Source: Bacillota bacterium (GTDB taxonomy: Bacteria > Bacillota > Clostridia > Christensenellales > SZUA-584). From it: a stretch of 64,000 nt of DNA. The notes beneath the pieces are model-generated. The model was given only the letters and a program-made list of their open reading frames with translations, searched no databases and was not told the origin of the DNA. A program made the position numbers and the translations under genes. Below, in pieces: positions 40,490 through 48,196 of this stretch (position 1 is its first letter; each line of letters opens with the position of its first letter). The stretch lies in contig JAEWRI010000034.1 in assembly GCA_023460085.1 (NCBI GenBank), positions 49,244-113,243 of the forward strand, given 5' to 3'.

Positions 40490-42700
40490 TTACAGCAGTT
40501 TCAGCGGCGCGAAGGCGACGAACATCTTCTTCTCGCCCGCTGTGTCGAATCGGATTACCGCAATTTTCTCCTCACCGTCGCCGTTGACAGAGAGTACGGA
40601 GCCCGGCCCGAACTTGGGGTGCTCCACACGAGCGCCGGGTGAAAACGCGTCGGGCGCGTGCTGCGCCTTGGACTGTGGCTTGGGCGGCGTCGCGATGCCG
40701 CCGCGCGCAAACGAGAAGGCGCTGCGGCTCACGGGCGCTTCCGGCGCGTGGTACGAAGACGAGGTGCGCCTCACCACAGCTGCCTCCAGGCAGCCGTCCG
40801 GAATTTCACCCAGGAACCGGGAACGCAGTGCGGGGTAATATTCGAAGCCCGCACCGGTGCGTACGCCGCGCGTGCTGCTCCACGTCATATAAAGACGCTT
40901 TCGGGCGCGCGTCATGCCCACGTAGCAGAGCCGCCTTTCTTCCTCAACGTCGCCGTCGTTTAAGCTCATCTGGTGAGGCAGCATGCCCTCCATCAGCCCC
41001 GCCATAAATACCACAGGAAACTCGAGGCCCTTCGCGCCGTGCAGCGTGGTTAAGACCACGGCGCTGTCGTCGTCGCCCAAAGAGTCGATGTCGGACAGCA
41101 GCGCGTTGCGCTCCAGAAATCCTTCCAGCGTGTGGGGCCCGGGTGTCTGTTCCTCGAACTCCGCGATGCTGCGGAAGAACTCCTCCGCGTTCAGCACGCG
41201 CATGCGCCCCTCGGCGCTGTCGTCGGCCAGCATCGCGTCCTTCAGGCCGCACCCGTCGAACAGCATTTCCGTCGTCTGCAGCACCGTGCGCTGCGGCGCG
41301 GCTTCCGTTGCCTGCGTAATCACGTCGTAAAAGCCCCGCAGTGCGCCCGCCGTCTTTTTGGGCAGCCCGGCGGCTTCGGCTTCGCGGCTGGCCGCCAGCA
41401 GAGAAAGGCCGTTTGCCTGTGCGTAGGCCGTTAGCTTCTCCAGCGCGGCGTCGCCTACGCCCCGCCGCGGCACCGATATGGCCCGCGCAAAGCAGAGATC
41501 GGCGCTGGGGTTGCACACCAGCGTGAGGTACGCGAGTATGTCCTTTATCTCCTTGCGCTCGTAGAAGCTCTGGCCGCCGTAGATGACATACGGCACGCCG
41601 CGCTCCTTCATTTTATTTTCAATCACGCGCGACTGGCTGTTCACGCGGTACAGCACCGCGATTTCCGCCGCGCGGTAGCTCCCGTCCGAGATGAGGCTGG
41701 CGGCCTTCTCCGCGATGAACTGCGCCTCCTCCAGATCGCTGCGCGCTTCGAATTCCAGCGGCTTCTGCCCGGACCGGATGCTGGACCACAGCTCCTTGCC
41801 CATGCGGCCGCGGTTGTTGCGGATGACGCCGTTCGCCGCGTCCAGTATGCCCTGATGGGAGCGGTAGTTCTGCTCCAGCCGGATGACGCGCGCGCCCGGG
41901 AAATCGCGCTCGAAGTTGAGTATGTTTGTAATGTCCGCGCCGCGCCAGCCGTAGATGGACTGATCGTCGTCGCCCACCACGAAGATGTTGCTGTGTCCCT
42001 TTGCCAGCTGCTTCACGATGTTATATTGTACCGTGTTGGTGTCCTGATATTCGTCCACCATGATGTATGCAAAGTGGCGGCGGTACTTTTCCAGCACGTC
42101 CGGGTTGTCCGCGAACAGCTGCTGTGTCTTTAAAAGCAGGTCGTCGAAGTCCAGCGCGTTGCTGTTCTTCAGCTTGTCCTCGTATCGGGTGTAGGCCCAC
42201 GCGGCGTACTTCAGAATATCGCCCTCGCCGTAGACCTCGCGGAAGCGCGCGGGGGATACGCCCGCGTTTTTGGCCTTGCTGATGAGGCTGCGCGCCGCTC
42301 TGGGATCCAGAAAGTCTTTGTCGACATTCAGTTCCTTTAAACATTCCTTGACCACGGTCAGCGCGTCGCCCGCGTCGTAGATGGAGAAGCTGCGCGAATA
42401 ACCGAGGCGGTCGCTCTCGATGCGCAGCAGCTTGGCGCACATCGCGTGAAAAGTACACACCCACATCTCGGAAGCGTCTTCGGTGACGGCCTCGATGCGC
42501 TGCTTCATTTCCGCCGCGGCTTTGTTGGTAAATGTAATCGCGAGGATTTGCCACGCGGGGACGCCTTTTTCCGCCAGCAGCGCCGCGCGCGTCGTCAAAA
42601 CGCGCGTCTTGCCGGAACCCGCGCCCGCCAGAACGAGCACAGGCCCTTCCAGCGCGAGCACTGCCTCGCGCTGCCTGTCATTCAAACCGGTAAGATCCAT
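40490..42700 (-). CDS. pcrA: UvrD/PcrA-type 3'-5' DNA helicase
   Basis: 736-residue SF1A helicase for repair and plasmid/phage replication. Walker A is VLAGAGSGKTRVL near 26, motif II is VDEYQDTN, motif III is GDDDQSIYGWRGAD, and motif V is TLHGAKGLEFPVVF. VGMTRARKRLYMTW is motif VI. The C-terminal tail has the PcrA-type Tudor-like segment (PGARVEHPKFGPGSVLSV) that binds RNA polymerase. It lies nine bases after yerC and 11 before ligA. In Bacillus the order is yerC-pcrB-pcrA-ligA; here pcrB is missing. Confidence 0.96.
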   Translation of the reverse strand: MDLTGLNDRQREAVLALEGPVLVLAGAGSGKTRVLTTRAALLAEKGVPAWQILAITFTNKAAAEMKQRIEAVTEDASEMWVCTFHAMCAKLLRIESDRLGYSRSFSIYDAGDALTVVKECLKELNVDKDFLDPRAARSLISKAKNAGVSPARFREVYGEGDILKYAAWAYTRYEDKLKNSNALDFDDLLLKTQQLFADNPDVLEKYRRHFAYIMVDEYQDTNTVQYNIVKQLAKGHSNIFVVGDDDQSIYGWRGADITNILNFERDFPGARVIRLEQNYRSHQGILDAANGVIRNNRGRMGKELWSSIRSGQKPLEFEARSDLEEAQFIAEKAASLISDGSYRAAEIAVLYRVNSQSRVIENKMKERGVPYVIYGGQSFYERKEIKDILAYLTLVCNPSADLCFARAISVPRRGVGDAALEKLTAYAQANGLSLLAASREAEAAGLPKKTAGALRGFYDVITQATEAAPQRTVLQTTEMLFDGCGLKDAMLADDSAEGRMRVLNAEEFFRSIAEFEEQTPGPHTLEGFLERNALLSDIDSLGDDDSAVVLTTLHGAKGLEFPVVFMAGLMEGMLPHQMSLNDGDVEEERRLCYVGMTRARKRLYMTWSSTRGVRTGAGFEYYPALRSRFLGEIPDGCLEAAVVRRTSSSYHAPEAPVSRSAFSFARGGIATPPKPQSKAQHAPDAFSPGARVEHPKFGPGSVLSVNGDGEEKIAVIRFDTAGEKKMFVAFAPLKLL

Positions 42701-42709
42701 CCGCCCTCC

Positions 42710-42994
42710 TTACAGCCTGTCCAGCACGAGGCCGTAGCCGCCGGAGCCGTGCAGCAGACAGCGATTTACCCGGCTGATGGTTGCCGTGCTCGCGCCTGTG
42801 GCGTGAGAGATGTCGTTGCAGGTGCGCTTCTCACGCAGCATCCCCGCGACTTTCAGCCGCTGGGCGATGGATTCCAGCTCTGAGATGGTGCAGATGTCCT
42901 CGAAGAACATATAACATTCGTCGAGCGATTTCAGCGTCAGCACGGCTTTGAACAAATGGTCCATATCCTCTGACTTGAGTTTGGATTCGTACAT
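42710..42994 (-). CDS. yerC: YerC/YecD family TrpR-like regulator
   Basis: 94 residues with a TrpR-type helix-turn-helix: LYKAVLTLKS-like start, then FFEDICTISELESIAQRLKVAGML and CNDISHATGASTATISRVNRCL, the recognition helix. GGAGGAG before ATG 42994 fixes the start. In Firmicutes this small protein sits ahead of pcrA. It may bind DNA, but no regulon is well established. It follows the FAH-family gene by 13 bases. Confidence 0.92.
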   Translation of the reverse strand: MYESKLKSEDMDHLFKAVLTLKSLDECYMFFEDICTISELESIAQRLKVAGMLREKRTCNDISHATGASTATISRVNRCLLHGSGGYGLVLDRL

Positions 42995-43007
42995 ATTAAC
43001 TCCTCCG

Positions 43008-43760
43008 CTATCGTACAAAGTTGACGAGGGGCTCCAGCCCATCGATGCGCACTTCTATCGTGTCGCCCCGTTTCATGGGGCCGACGCCCTCCGGCGTGCC
43101 CGTGGCGACCACGTCACCGGGCAGCAGCGTCATTCCCCGGCTGATGAATGCCACCAGCGCCTCCGGGGTGTAAATCATATCGTCCATGCAGCCATCCTGT
43201 TTTACCTCGCCGCAGAGCACGCTGCGCACGCGTTTTCCGCGCGTGGTGTAGTCCGTATCGACGTAAGGCCCGAAGGGGCAGAAGGTATCAAAACCCTTGC
43301 CGCGCGTCCACTGGCCGTCGGCCTTCTGCAGATCGCGCGCCGTCACGTCGTTCAGCGCGGTATACCCGAAGATGTAATCGCGCGCTTCCTCCGCGGAAAC
43401 ATTGCGGCACGTTTTGCCGATGATGACACCCAGCTCCGCTTCATAGTCCACGCGCTGCGAGTCCTCCGGCCAGACGATTTCGCCGCCCGGTTCCAGCACC
43501 GACGTGGAGGGCTTGATGAACAGCAGCGGGAGCGGAGGCACTTCCGCCTGCATTTCCCGCGCGTGCGCTTCGTAGTTGCGGCCCACCGCGACAATCTTGC
43601 TGGGCTCCGCGGGGGCCAGCAGCTTCACGTCCTCCGGGGAATACGCCTCTCCGGTCAGCGCTATCGTATCGTAGGGAAGCCCCTTCATGCGCCGGAAGAC
43701 GCCGTCCTCCGCCACCGCGTAAAAAACCTGTTCCCTGTATTGCACCCTTGCAATCCTCAT
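43008..43760 (-). CDS. Fumarylacetoacetate hydrolase (FAH) family protein
   Basis: 250 residues. Motifs of the FAH fold are VAVGRNYEAHAREM, LLFIKPSTSVLEPG, DYEAELGVIIGKTC (two metal-binding Glu), YTALNDVTARDLQ and the C-terminal LLPGDVVATGTPEGVGPM. Members hydrolyse or decarboxylate acylpyruvates, oxaloacetate or 2-hydroxy-hepta-diene-dioate; the substrate here is not known. CAGGAG seven bases upstream fixes ATG 43760. The frame continues open on this strand far beyond the start, opposite another real gene, but that part is not coding. First gene of the pcrA-ligA cluster. Confidence 0.9.
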   Translation of the reverse strand: MRIARVQYREQVFYAVAEDGVFRRMKGLPYDTIALTGEAYSPEDVKLLAPAEPSKIVAVGRNYEAHAREMQAEVPPLPLLFIKPSTSVLEPGGEIVWPEDSQRVDYEAELGVIIGKTCRNVSAEEARDYIFGYTALNDVTARDLQKADGQWTRGKGFDTFCPFGPYVDTDYTTRGKRVRSVLCGEVKQDGCMDDMIYTPEALVAFISRGMTLLPGDVVATGTPEGVGPMKRGDTIEVRIDGLEPLVNFVR

Positions 43761-43790
43761 GCCATTCTCCTGATGCGGTTTGATATCACC

Positions 43791-43819
43791 ATTGTAGCAC
43801 ACGAAAGGGCATACAGAAA
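43791..43819 (-). promoter_or_regulatory. Possible extended -10 promoter of the FAH-yerC-pcrA-ligA cluster
   Basis: On the minus strand TGCTACAAT (an extended -10, hexamer at 43791-43796) with a weak TTTCTG at 17 bases. It is about 31 bases upstream of the FAH start codon. Confidence 0.45.
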
Positions 43820-43958
43820 GACCCCGGTGCGGCGAGTACGAAAAAAGGGTGTAAAGCCGGGCCGGAAAGGTATTTTCTGCAATTTTCCGATTGTAAAATC
43901 GGTTAAAAAGTGTATTGTATAAGTGAAGCATCGATATGCTTTTGCGGGAGGCTGCGTG

Positions 43959-45071
43959 ATGAAAAACATCATCGGATACGTCGAAACCGAAATGAAGCCG
44001 TTCAAGGAGAAGCCGTTTTGCGCCGTGGACAGCCTGGTGCTCGCGCAGCTGTCCTATGTGCGATTCGAGCAGCTGGTGCCTACGCTGTCGCGCTGGTCCA
44101 AACCGGTACGCTTTGCGGATCTTCTGTGCGCGGAGCATTTCGGCTTCATGTTTTGCGGACATAACGGTGAGAACAACCGCGCGCTGCTGTTTGCGCTGGC
44201 TGCCAGCCCGCGCTTCCGCACTATCGCCATCAATTATTACGTGAGCAAAACCGATGCAAAGCGGGAGCAGCAGTTTTCCGCCGTTACTTTCCTGCTGGAT
44301 GACGGCAGCGCGTATATTGCCTTCCGCGGCACGGACTCTACGTTCGTCGGGTGGAAGGAAGACTTCAACATGGCTTATATTACGCCCGTACCCTCGCAGA
44401 CGGAGGCGGCGGCGTATCTTTCCGCGGCGGCGTCGCTGCTGCCGCGTTCCGTGCGGCTGAAGGTGGGCGGACACTCCAAGGGCGGCAATCTGGCGGTTTA
44501 TGCCGCCATGAAGTGCAAACCCGCGGTACAGGACAGGATTACGCAGGTGTTCAGCCACGACGGGCCGGGCTTCCGCGAAGAATTGCTGCTCAGCCCGGAG
44601 TTCGGGCGCATAGAAAGCCGTATACACAAGACCCTGCCGCAGTCGTCGCTGATTGGCATGCTGCTGCACGATCACGAGCGCTATACCATCGTAGAGAGCA
44701 ACCGCATGGGCGGCATCATGCAGCACGATCCGTTTTCGTGGTCCGTGGGGGACGGCGGGTTTGTGGAGCTGGAAAAAATGAGCGCGAGCGCGACGCTGAT
44801 GAACCGCTCCCTGGATCAGTGGCTGAGCTCGCTCTCCGACGAGCGCAGAAAGATGTTTGTGGATGCGCTGTTTCAGGTGCTGGAGGGCACGGACGCCTCC
44901 ACATTCAGTGAACTGACGGGCAGCTGGCGCAAAGGTGCGGGGCTGGTGCTGGACTCCATACGCAGCATCGATACAGAGACGCGCAAGTTTGTTTCCGAAA
45001 CCATCGCACAGCTGGTCAGGGTGTCGGTGAAGAACCTGCTGCAAAAACCTGAGAAGGCGGAGATCAGCTGA
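43959..45071 (+). CDS. Mbeg1-like (DUF2974) alpha/beta-hydrolase
   Basis: 370 residues of a Firmicutes alpha/beta-hydrolase family. SAYIAFRGTDSTFVGWKEDF is the oxyanion region of lipase-3-like folds, and VGGHSKGGNLAVYAA is the nucleophile elbow with Ser near 170. A His-containing stretch (YTIVESNRMGGIMQHDPFSW) may complete the triad. GGGAGG seven bases before ATG 43959 fixes the start, so the GTG at 43923 is not used. No signal peptide is visible, so it is probably cytoplasmic, acting on lipids or esters not identifiable here. A terminator follows. Confidence 0.85.
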   Translation: MKNIIGYVETEMKPFKEKPFCAVDSLVLAQLSYVRFEQLVPTLSRWSKPVRFADLLCAEHFGFMFCGHNGENNRALLFALAASPRFRTIAINYYVSKTDAKREQQFSAVTFLLDDGSAYIAFRGTDSTFVGWKEDFNMAYITPVPSQTEAAAYLSAAASLLPRSVRLKVGGHSKGGNLAVYAAMKCKPAVQDRITQVFSHDGPGFREELLLSPEFGRIESRIHKTLPQSSLIGMLLHDHERYTIVESNRMGGIMQHDPFSWSVGDGGFVELEKMSASATLMNRSLDQWLSSLSDERRKMFVDALFQVLEGTDASTFSELTGSWRKGAGLVLDSIRSIDTETRKFVSETIAQLVRVSVKNLLQKPEKAEIS

Positions 45072-45087
45072 GCGGTAAACAGCAACG

Positions 45088-45119
45088 AAAAAGGACGACA
45101 TCCATCAGCCGTCCTTTTT
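45088..45119. terminator. Bidirectional terminator
   Basis: AAAAAGGACG (45088-45097) pairs with CGTCCTTTTT (45110-45119) around 12 bases, lying between convergent gene ends, with A and T runs serving both strands. Confidence 0.85.
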
Positions 45120-45129
45120 ATATTGCGGA

Positions 45130-45732
45130 CTATATCGGCTCTTTCTGCAGCCGGGAGATGGACACCTCGTAGGCAGTGCGCAGCATATGGGTGCCGTCGT
45201 CCAGCTGTTTTTCGTACTGGCGCGACTGTATTCTGCCGGAGGCGGAGATCCTGTCGCCCACCACGAAGCCGGAGGCGTAACGCGCGTTGCGGCCCCAGAC
45301 GATGCAGGGGATGTAGTCGCTCTTGTTGTAGGCACGGTTAACCGCAACGAGCATGTCGGTAATCTCGCGCCCGAAGGGCGTCACGCGGTATACGGGCGGC
45401 TTACAGATGAAGCCCAGCATCGAGATTTCGTTAGCGGGCGTAGTGCAGTCCGTAAGCTCGCGCGCGAATATCGTGAGGTACAGCCGGACTTTGCCGTCCA
45501 CAAGCTTGTTGTACGAGCGCAGTTGCCCCGTTACCCCCACCATCGCACCCTCGCCCAGGGGATGCCTTGCGAGCAGTCTTTCGGACGCGGTAATGGGCAG
45601 TACGTCGGTGTTTTCACTCAGCCGGTCGCACTCCAGAGAAAACGTATAAAAGGCTTCGCCGTATATCCGGTGCGACAGCGAAAGGCCGGAGAGTTTGCCC
45701 GCCACGCCTACGCTGTTGGTCGTATCAATCAT
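45130..45732 (-). CDS. SSB-like protein with two OB-fold domains
   Basis: 200 residues. The first half (NSVGVAGKLSGLS ... FYTFSLECDRLSENTDVLPI ... VGVTGQLRSYNK ... LYLTIFARELTD) and the second (ISMLGFICKPPVY ... FGREITDMLVAVNRAYNKSDYIPCIVWG ... GDRISASGRIQSRQY ... AYEVSISRLQ) both show the strand pattern of single-stranded DNA-binding proteins. The second half is the clearer match. A normal bacterial SSB has one OB fold and an acidic tail; this one lacks the tail. It may be a diverged SSB or a primosomal-type protein. ATG 45732 is chosen for its GAGG; the TTG at 45747 is possible. It lies 18 bases after the deacetylase gene. Confidence 0.7.
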   Translation of the reverse strand: MIDTTNSVGVAGKLSGLSLSHRIYGEAFYTFSLECDRLSENTDVLPITASERLLARHPLGEGAMVGVTGQLRSYNKLVDGKVRLYLTIFARELTDCTTPANEISMLGFICKPPVYRVTPFGREITDMLVAVNRAYNKSDYIPCIVWGRNARYASGFVVGDRISASGRIQSRQYEKQLDDGTHMLRTAYEVSISRLQKEPI

Positions 45733-45750
45733 ATCCTTCGTCCTCAAGTG

Positions 45751-46530
45751 TTAATCTGCGAGTACCCTTTGCGTGCCATCCTCGTCCACGTAGTATTCGC
45801 CGCTGAGCAGCAGGTTGGAAACCGTTACGAGCGTAAAACCTTGTTCCTTGAGGCCCGCGATGATGGCAGGCAGTGCTTCGACGGTAGCCGGAACGTTGTT
45901 CTGGAACATGATGATATCGCCGCTCTCCACACTGTTCAGCACCGTTTTCACAATCTGGTCTGCACTGCCCCCCGCCCAGTCCTTGGAGTCCAGACTCCAC
46001 TTCAGCGGTACGTAGCCCTGCGCCTGAAGCGCCATAATCGTTTGATCATCGAAGGAACCGTACGGCAGGCGAAGGATCTCCGTGTCATAGCCGGTCATGT
46101 CAAACAGCAGCTCCGCCGCGTCTGAGGCATCGGCAAGCATTTCCGTTTCCGTAAGCTCCACATACTTTGTGTGCATCATGGAATGGCTGGCGATTTCGGC
46201 GCCGCTCTGTGCCATCGCGGTTACTTCAGCGGGATACTGCTGTGCCCACAGACCCATGACGAAGAACGTCGCGGGCGCGCCCTCGTCCTTCAACACCGAA
46301 AGCAGCTGCGCCGTGCAGTCGGTATCGCCAAAGGCGGTGTCGAAGGTGAGCGCCACCACCTTTTCATCCGTCGCAACACGGCATACGGGCATCACCGAGG
46401 TCTCTGTGGACGCGGGTTCAGCCGCCGCGTCTCCGAATGCCACCTGCGTGTACACGATGGCGCCGATGACGAGCAGCAGGAACACCGCGGCCCGTATCAA
46501 GGTACTCTTCTTTACGACGAAAATGCGCAT
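45751..46530 (-). CDS. Membrane-anchored polysaccharide deacetylase
   Basis: 259 residues. A single N-terminal membrane helix (IRAAVFLLLVIGAIVYTQVAF) is followed by a NodB domain. VVALTFDTAFGDTD is motif 1, where the second catalytic Asp of the usual TFDDG is replaced, as in several PdaB-like proteins. SHSMMHTKY is the His metal motif. ILRLPYGSFDDQ and LKWSLDSKDWAG follow. It probably removes acetyl groups from peptidoglycan or another glycan on the outer face. The altered motif 1 leaves catalysis in some doubt. ATG 46530 (MRIFVVKKS) is preferred over GTG 46536, behind GAGGCGG. Confidence 0.85.
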   Translation of the reverse strand: MRIFVVKKSTLIRAAVFLLLVIGAIVYTQVAFGDAAAEPASTETSVMPVCRVATDEKVVALTFDTAFGDTDCTAQLLSVLKDEGAPATFFVMGLWAQQYPAEVTAMAQSGAEIASHSMMHTKYVELTETEMLADASDAAELLFDMTGYDTEILRLPYGSFDDQTIMALQAQGYVPLKWSLDSKDWAGGSADQIVKTVLNSVESGDIIMFQNNVPATVEALPAIIAGLKEQGFTLVTVSNLLLSGEYYVDEDGTQRVLAD

Positions 46531-46691
46531 AATCACACCGCCTCAAATGAACGTTATTATATGGTTAATTTGTATTGTGGGGCCGGGGCAAATATGCGTG
46601 CGGCGGCTAAAAACCCGCCATGTACTGTGAAGCGTGACAGTTTTGTAAGATTACCGCACAAAGAGCCTGGAAGGATATAAAATTCACAATA

Positions 46692-46720
46692 TTGACACAA
46701 TTCTATCTTCTTTTTGTGAT
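46692..46720 (+). promoter_or_regulatory. Possible promoter of the O-antigen-ligase-like gene
   Basis: Perfect TTGACA (46692-46697), 17 bases, then TGTGAT (46715-46720), a poor -10. About 35 bases upstream of the ATG at 46756. Confidence 0.4.
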
Positions 46721-46755
46721 ACTATGTGTAGCGTTGCGTAAGGAATAGGGTGGTC

Positions 46756-48066
46756 ATGCGCTTGAGATTCGGCTTCTTGCCGTTTCGGCAGCATTGGGAG
46801 GACATTAATATCAGTATGGTAATTCGCAGGATGAAGGAGATCTCCTGCAAAAATTCAATGGACGAATGGGTCGTGCTGGGCATTGCGGCATCCATTTTTC
46901 TGTCCATATATGTGACCGTGGCCATGATGGTGGTGACAGCCGCATATCTGATCCGAAAGGATAAAATCTTGGACGTTGCGATGTATACGCCCGGGATAAA
47001 GTACCTTTGGACGTTATGTGCGCTGGGTTTGGCGGCGGCGATCGTCAATAACAATGATATCGGCGCGTTGATAACGGTGGCGCTGGCGGGCGGCTTTCTG
47101 ATAGGCGCCTACGCTCGGACAGTCATGACGCGTGCACTGTTTGACAAGGTTATTATGGTTGCGTGCGCTGGAAGCCTGGTCGCTTTCGTGGTTGCGTTGA
47201 TACAGTATCTGGCGTTTGACGGCAGTCTGAACCGGGTAAGTTCGGTTTTCATCAACGCGAATTACTATGCAGCGGTAGTGGAAATCGTTGTGCTGTTTGC
47301 CGTTTATAAGCTTCACCGGGCAAAGAGTCTCTCCGAAGTTGGTTTTTATACAGCGGTGATTGCGATGAACGCGGCAGGCATGTATTTTTCGGGATGCCGT
47401 ACGGCGTTGTTTGCTTTGTTCGCCGGGGTAGCGCTGATGCTGCTGTGCTATAACCGGTACAAGGCGCTGGCCGCTTTTGCAGGGCTGTGCGTTCTTCTGG
47501 CTGCAGGCATGACCTTTCTGCCGGGCGTATTTCCGCGCATGGATCAGCTGGGCAACGACATGGGTACCCGTCTTGCGATATGGCACAAGGCGCTGGAGGA
47601 GATTGCGAGCCATCCGGTCTTTGGCGAAGGCGCTCTGGCTTTTTCGAACTTCCGCTTCGTCGTGAATGGATTGCGCATTATTCACGCCCATAACATCTAT
47701 CTGGAAACGATACTTTGCTTTGGCATCACCGGGTCTGCTTTGATATTGGTTTATCTGAAAAAGAACCTTACTCCGATATGGAGGATGCGTCGCAGCAACG
47801 CCGACGGGGATCGCTTTGGGCTGGCATTGGGCTTGCTGTCGAGTGTGGCGCTGCACGGTTTGGTGGATTCCACGCCCTTTAACGTACAGACGGGTGTGCT
47901 GGTGATGCTGGTGCTGTCCATGGCAGGCATTCAGGAAAACCTGCAGCCTGTGCTCACGCGGCTCCCTGCCTATCACACAGCCTATATACACAGCACTTCC
48001 GCGCAGGGCCGGAAGGACGTTTACGCAGAAAAGGACAGGGCGTATTTCACCAAAAAGAGCGCGTAA
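46756..48066 (+). CDS. O-antigen ligase/polymerase-like membrane protein
   Basis: About 436 residues with roughly ten hydrophobic segments from residue ~35 on. The large loop contains the Wzy_C/WaaL-type features: NRVSSVFINANYYA early, SGCRTALFALFAGV, GTRLAIWHKALEEIASHPVFGEGALAF and IIHAHNIYLETILCFG, with the conserved Arg and His. Such proteins join or polymerise lipid-linked glycans at the outer face of the membrane. With the LCP protein it suggests wall-glycan synthesis. The start is uncertain: ATG 46756, or ATG 46816 after GGGAGG. A terminator follows. Confidence 0.82.
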   Translation: MRLRFGFLPFRQHWEDINISMVIRRMKEISCKNSMDEWVVLGIAASIFLSIYVTVAMMVVTAAYLIRKDKILDVAMYTPGIKYLWTLCALGLAAAIVNNNDIGALITVALAGGFLIGAYARTVMTRALFDKVIMVACAGSLVAFVVALIQYLAFDGSLNRVSSVFINANYYAAVVEIVVLFAVYKLHRAKSLSEVGFYTAVIAMNAAGMYFSGCRTALFALFAGVALMLLCYNRYKALAAFAGLCVLLAAGMTFLPGVFPRMDQLGNDMGTRLAIWHKALEEIASHPVFGEGALAFSNFRFVVNGLRIIHAHNIYLETILCFGITGSALILVYLKKNLTPIWRMRRSNADGDRFGLALGLLSSVALHGLVDSTPFNVQTGVLVMLVLSMAGIQENLQPVLTRLPAYHTAYIHSTSAQGRKDVYAEKDRAYFTKKSA

Positions 48067-48093
48067 AATTCTATACTATCAATATGAGGATAG

Positions 48094-48125
48094 GCTGCCG
48101 CAGGCAATAAAAGCGGCGGCTTTTT
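48094..48125 (+). terminator. Intrinsic terminator of the O-antigen-ligase-like gene
   Basis: GCTGCCGC (48094-48101) pairs with GCGGCGGC (48113-48120, one wobble) and is followed by TTTTT. Confidence 0.75.
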
Positions 48126-48159
48126 AATTTCGTCCGCGTAATTGCGGGAATTGCAAACA

Positions 48160-48187
48160 AAAAAATACGCCCCGCGAGGGGCGTATT
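48160..48187 (-). terminator. Intrinsic terminator of pnp
   Basis: On the minus strand AATACGCCCC pairs with GGGGCGTATT around TCGC, then a run of T. It lies nine bases past the pnp stop. Confidence 0.85.
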
Positions 48188-48196
48188 GCGTTTGAG

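Noticed and set aside
43761..45101. Upstream extension of the FAH-family frame
   Set aside because: It runs opposite the DUF2974 hydrolase gene. The FAH protein family begins at ATG 43760, which has a good ribosome binding site.
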